DNA of 8,028 nt from an uncultured Sphingobacteriaceae bacterium. Its GTDB lineage: Bacteria > Bacteroidota > Bacteroidia > Sphingobacteriales > Sphingobacteriaceae. The notes beneath the pieces were generated by a model. That model worked only from the letters and a program-made list of their open reading frames with translations, was not told the DNA's origin and made no database searches. The stretch spans positions 1-8,028 of the forward strand of contig CALNCF010000412.1 of assembly GCA_937875035.1 (NCBI GenBank), in the 5' to 3' direction. The stretch's first letter is position 1, and every line of letters begins with the position of its first letter. Position numbers and translations under genes: made by a program. Positions 6,042-8,028 of this stretch are shown here, piece by piece.

Positions 6042-7958
6042 ATGCTGAAGAAACCTAGTGCCTGGTTGCTATTGACCGTTCTTGTATTTGCTGCTACCCT
6101 TGGTGCGGCACAACAGCCTGACCGTTTTGCTGAGATGGAAAAACAGATGACCGCCCTGGCATCTGCCACGCCGGGCCTGAACGATAAGGTGGACTTTTCT
6201 GTATCCGGTGTGTCCATACAGGAATTCCTGCGCGGGCTGGCGGAATCGAATAACCTCAATATCAATATTGACCCTTCGCTTACCATGAAGGTGTACAATA
6301 ATTTCACGAATGAGAAGGTCTCTAATATCCTCCTGTTCCTGGCAAAAGAATACGACCTGGAGATCCGCTTTGTCGGCTCGATCATGTCGGTGTCGAAATA
6401 TAAAGCGATGCCCGATGCTCCGGCTCCGCGGAATATCCTGGTGAAGTATAATCCTTATAACAACCTGCTGTCGCTGGATCTGAAGGACGACACCTTGAGT
6501 AGGGTAGTGAAGAAGATCACACAGATAGCGAAGAAGAATGTCATTTTTGCTTCGGGCCTTGGCAACCGGAAGGTAAGCGTATACCTGGAAGATATATCGT
6601 TCCAGAATGCACTGGAAAAAATGGCCTTTGCCAATGAATTAAAGCTTACCCGCACAGAGGATGATGTCTATGTGTTTGAATCTTTATCCGAAGGAGAGTC
6701 TTCGGGTTTGCTTGCCGCTAAAAAAGGAAGCGGGCGCCCGTACCGTCCTTCAGCTTCCCGTTCAGGGATGTTTATCGAAGTGGTCAGGGACAGCGCGGGC
6801 CTGAGCCGTATTACGCTCGAGGCCAATAACAGCCCGGTGGTAGATGTGCTGCGTGCGGTGTCGGAAGAAGCGGGCATCAGCTATTTTATGTATTCGGAGA
6901 TCAAGGGAACGACCACGCTGAATGTGAGCAATGTAACCTTCAACGATTTTCTGACCTATCTTTTCCGTAATACGGAATATACTTTCAAGAGCGATCAGAA
7001 CCTGTATATGATCGGTGATCGTAAGCTGGAAGGGCTCCGTATCAGCAAGGTGATCCAGCTGCGTTACCGCTCGCTGGAAACGGTGGTGGAGATGATCCCT
7101 GCCGAGATCCGGAAGAATGTTGAGATCCGCGAGTTCAAGGAACTGAACAGCATCCTGCTGACCGGTTCGGGTCCGCAGATCGAAGAGGTTGGCGCTTTTG
7201 TCAAAGAGATCGACCGTGTGGTACCCATGGTTATGATCGAGGTGATCATGGTGGATGTTAAAAAAGGTAATACGATCAAGACCGGCATCCGTGCAGGCAT
7301 TTCAGATTCGGTTAAGACCGGTGGAACCTTCTTACCCGGGGTGGATTATACGCTGGGTGCGCGGGCCATCAATGACTTTATAGGGAAGGCTTCTTCTGTA
7401 GGCTCTGTTAATATCGGTCGCGTTACTCCTTCGTTCTATGTCGGGCTGAGCGCACTGGAGAATAACAATAATGTGAACGTGCGTTCCATGCCTAAGCTCT
7501 CTACCCTGAACGGCCATGAAGCGAATCTCTCTATCGGGAGCACCCGTTACTACAGTGTGACCACGCAGAATGTTTTAGGTTCCCTGAACCCGCAAACGGT
7601 GGCTACGCAGCAGTTCAACCCCGTACAGGCTAACCTGGCGATCTCGATCAAGCCTGTTATTTCGGGTGATGAGCAGGTGACCCTGAATATTGATGTTAAT
7701 ATTTCGGACTTCCTGGGGGAACCGCCGAACAACCAGCCTCCTCCGTCTTCTACCAGCCAGTTTAAATCCATTATCAGGGTACGGAATGAAGAGATGGTGG
7801 TATTGGGGGGCATTGAGCGCCTTGAAAAGAGCGATAACGGTTCGGGTGTCCCGGTACTTTCCAGGATCCCTGTGCTGAAATGGCTGTTCAGCGAACGTAC
7901 GCGCACCCGGCAGAAGACAGTTTCAGTTGTATTTATTAAGCCGACCATTATATACTAA
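6042..7958 (+). CDS. gspD: GspD/PilQ-family outer-membrane secretin
   Basis: A 638-residue outer-membrane channel protein. I chose the ATG at 6042, one base after the gspE stop, because it begins directly with a signal peptide (MLKKPSAWLLL..., likely cut near GAA|Q at 23/24); starting at 5970 would add 24 non-signal residues and overlap gspE. The periplasmic part contains three STN/N0-like modules, roughly 48-120, 143-213 and 256-326, separated by a basic Ser/Gly/Arg linker (226-242). One N1/KH-like module follows (about 333-393, 'ISKVIQLRYRSLETV'). The C-terminal secretin domain spans about 395-636: 'PMVMIEVIMVDV' (395-406), the conserved 'MPKLSTLNGHEANLSIG' (483-499), a Pro/Ser-rich loop (561-572), and the signature 'VPVLSRIPVLKWLF' (603-616) near the end. 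It is not a lipoprotein and no S-domain for a pilotin is visible after 638. It should gate export of the product handled by the pseudopilus. Confidence 0.94.
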   Translation: MLKKPSAWLLLTVLVFAATLGAAQQPDRFAEMEKQMTALASATPGLNDKVDFSVSGVSIQEFLRGLAESNNLNINIDPSLTMKVYNNFTNEKVSNILLFLAKEYDLEIRFVGSIMSVSKYKAMPDAPAPRNILVKYNPYNNLLSLDLKDDTLSRVVKKITQIAKKNVIFASGLGNRKVSVYLEDISFQNALEKMAFANELKLTRTEDDVYVFESLSEGESSGLLAAKKGSGRPYRPSASRSGMFIEVVRDSAGLSRITLEANNSPVVDVLRAVSEEAGISYFMYSEIKGTTTLNVSNVTFNDFLTYLFRNTEYTFKSDQNLYMIGDRKLEGLRISKVIQLRYRSLETVVEMIPAEIRKNVEIREFKELNSILLTGSGPQIEEVGAFVKEIDRVVPMVMIEVIMVDVKKGNTIKTGIRAGISDSVKTGGTFLPGVDYTLGARAINDFIGKASSVGSVNIGRVTPSFYVGLSALENNNNVNVRSMPKLSTLNGHEANLSIGSTRYYSVTTQNVLGSLNPQTVATQQFNPVQANLAISIKPVISGDEQVTLNIDVNISDFLGEPPNNQPPPSSTSQFKSIIRVRNEEMVVLGGIERLEKSDNGSGVPVLSRIPVLKWLFSERTRTRQKTVSVVFIKPTIIY

Positions 7959-7966
7959 GTTTTCCT

Positions 7967-8028
7967 ATGCTGCATTCCATGGCTGATCGCTGGATATCGT
8001 GGAACCGGGTAACGGGTCTCGACATTTT
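7967..8028 (+). CDS. Start of a further operon gene, truncated by the window edge
   Basis: An open frame begins with ATG at 7967, 8 bases after the secretin stop, and stays open for 20 full codons to the end (MLHSMADRWISWNRVTGLDI). A second in-frame ATG lies at 7979. Co-orientation and close spacing suggest it belongs to the operon. In related loci an inner-membrane assembly gene (GspL/PilM-like or GspF-like) is expected here, but the 20 residues do not identify it. Confidence 0.5.
   Translation, partial: MLHSMADRWISWNRVTGLDI

Overview
The window most likely comes from a member of the Bacteroidota, perhaps a Chitinophagia/Sphingobacteriia-type soil or aquatic bacterium. Three things point there. 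Start codons mostly lack a strong Shine-Dalgarno sequence. Sequences matching or close to the Bacteroidota -7 element TAnnTTTG lie upstream of three transcription units. The left third encodes a large secreted Gly/Asn/Thr/Ser-rich protein with the 'YYWKG..GSWN...NW' signature typical of surface proteins in this phylum. The genus assignment is inference; no rRNA or other marker is present.

Layout. Bases 1-1994 (minus) hold the first 664 codons of a secreted surface protein whose C-terminus lies beyond the left edge. Bases 1995-2173 are its leader, with a candidate -7 element and a cluster of inverted repeats built on AACAGG. Bases 2174-3454 (minus) encode a Y-family translesion DNA polymerase with intact catalytic acidic residues and a sliding-clamp-binding motif. 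Bases 3455-3699 are a divergent promoter region. Bases 3700-7958 (plus) form a tight operon for a type II secretion/type IV pilus-like machine: a GspG-like pseudopilin, a short prepilin peptidase, the GspE/PilB-type assembly ATPase and a GspD/PilQ-type secretin. A further gene appears to begin at 7967 and runs off the right edge.

How the operon genes work together. The peptidase would trim the pseudopilin leader at the inner membrane. The hexameric ATPase would drive polymerisation of the pseudopilin into a periplasmic fibre. The secretin would form the outer-membrane gate. The inner-membrane platform (GspF/PilC) and the assembly proteins (GspC/L/M or PilM/N/O) are not in the window and are expected downstream. 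The polymerase is transcribed away from the operon and is probably functionally unrelated. The surface protein looks like a type IX secretion substrate, but the sorting domain that would prove this is outside the window.

The most distinctive points are the secretin's periplasmic part, which reads as three STN/N0-like modules followed by one N1/KH-like module, and the pseudopilin, which carries a textbook EF-hand-type calcium loop near its C-terminus and Ala instead of Gly before the cleavage site. None of this proves a wholly new system. It is best read as a divergent, compact Bacteroidota version of the T2SS/T4P superfamily. No RNA genes, CRISPR arrays, insertion sequences or convincing terminators were seen, and no gene-free stretch exceeds 300 bases.
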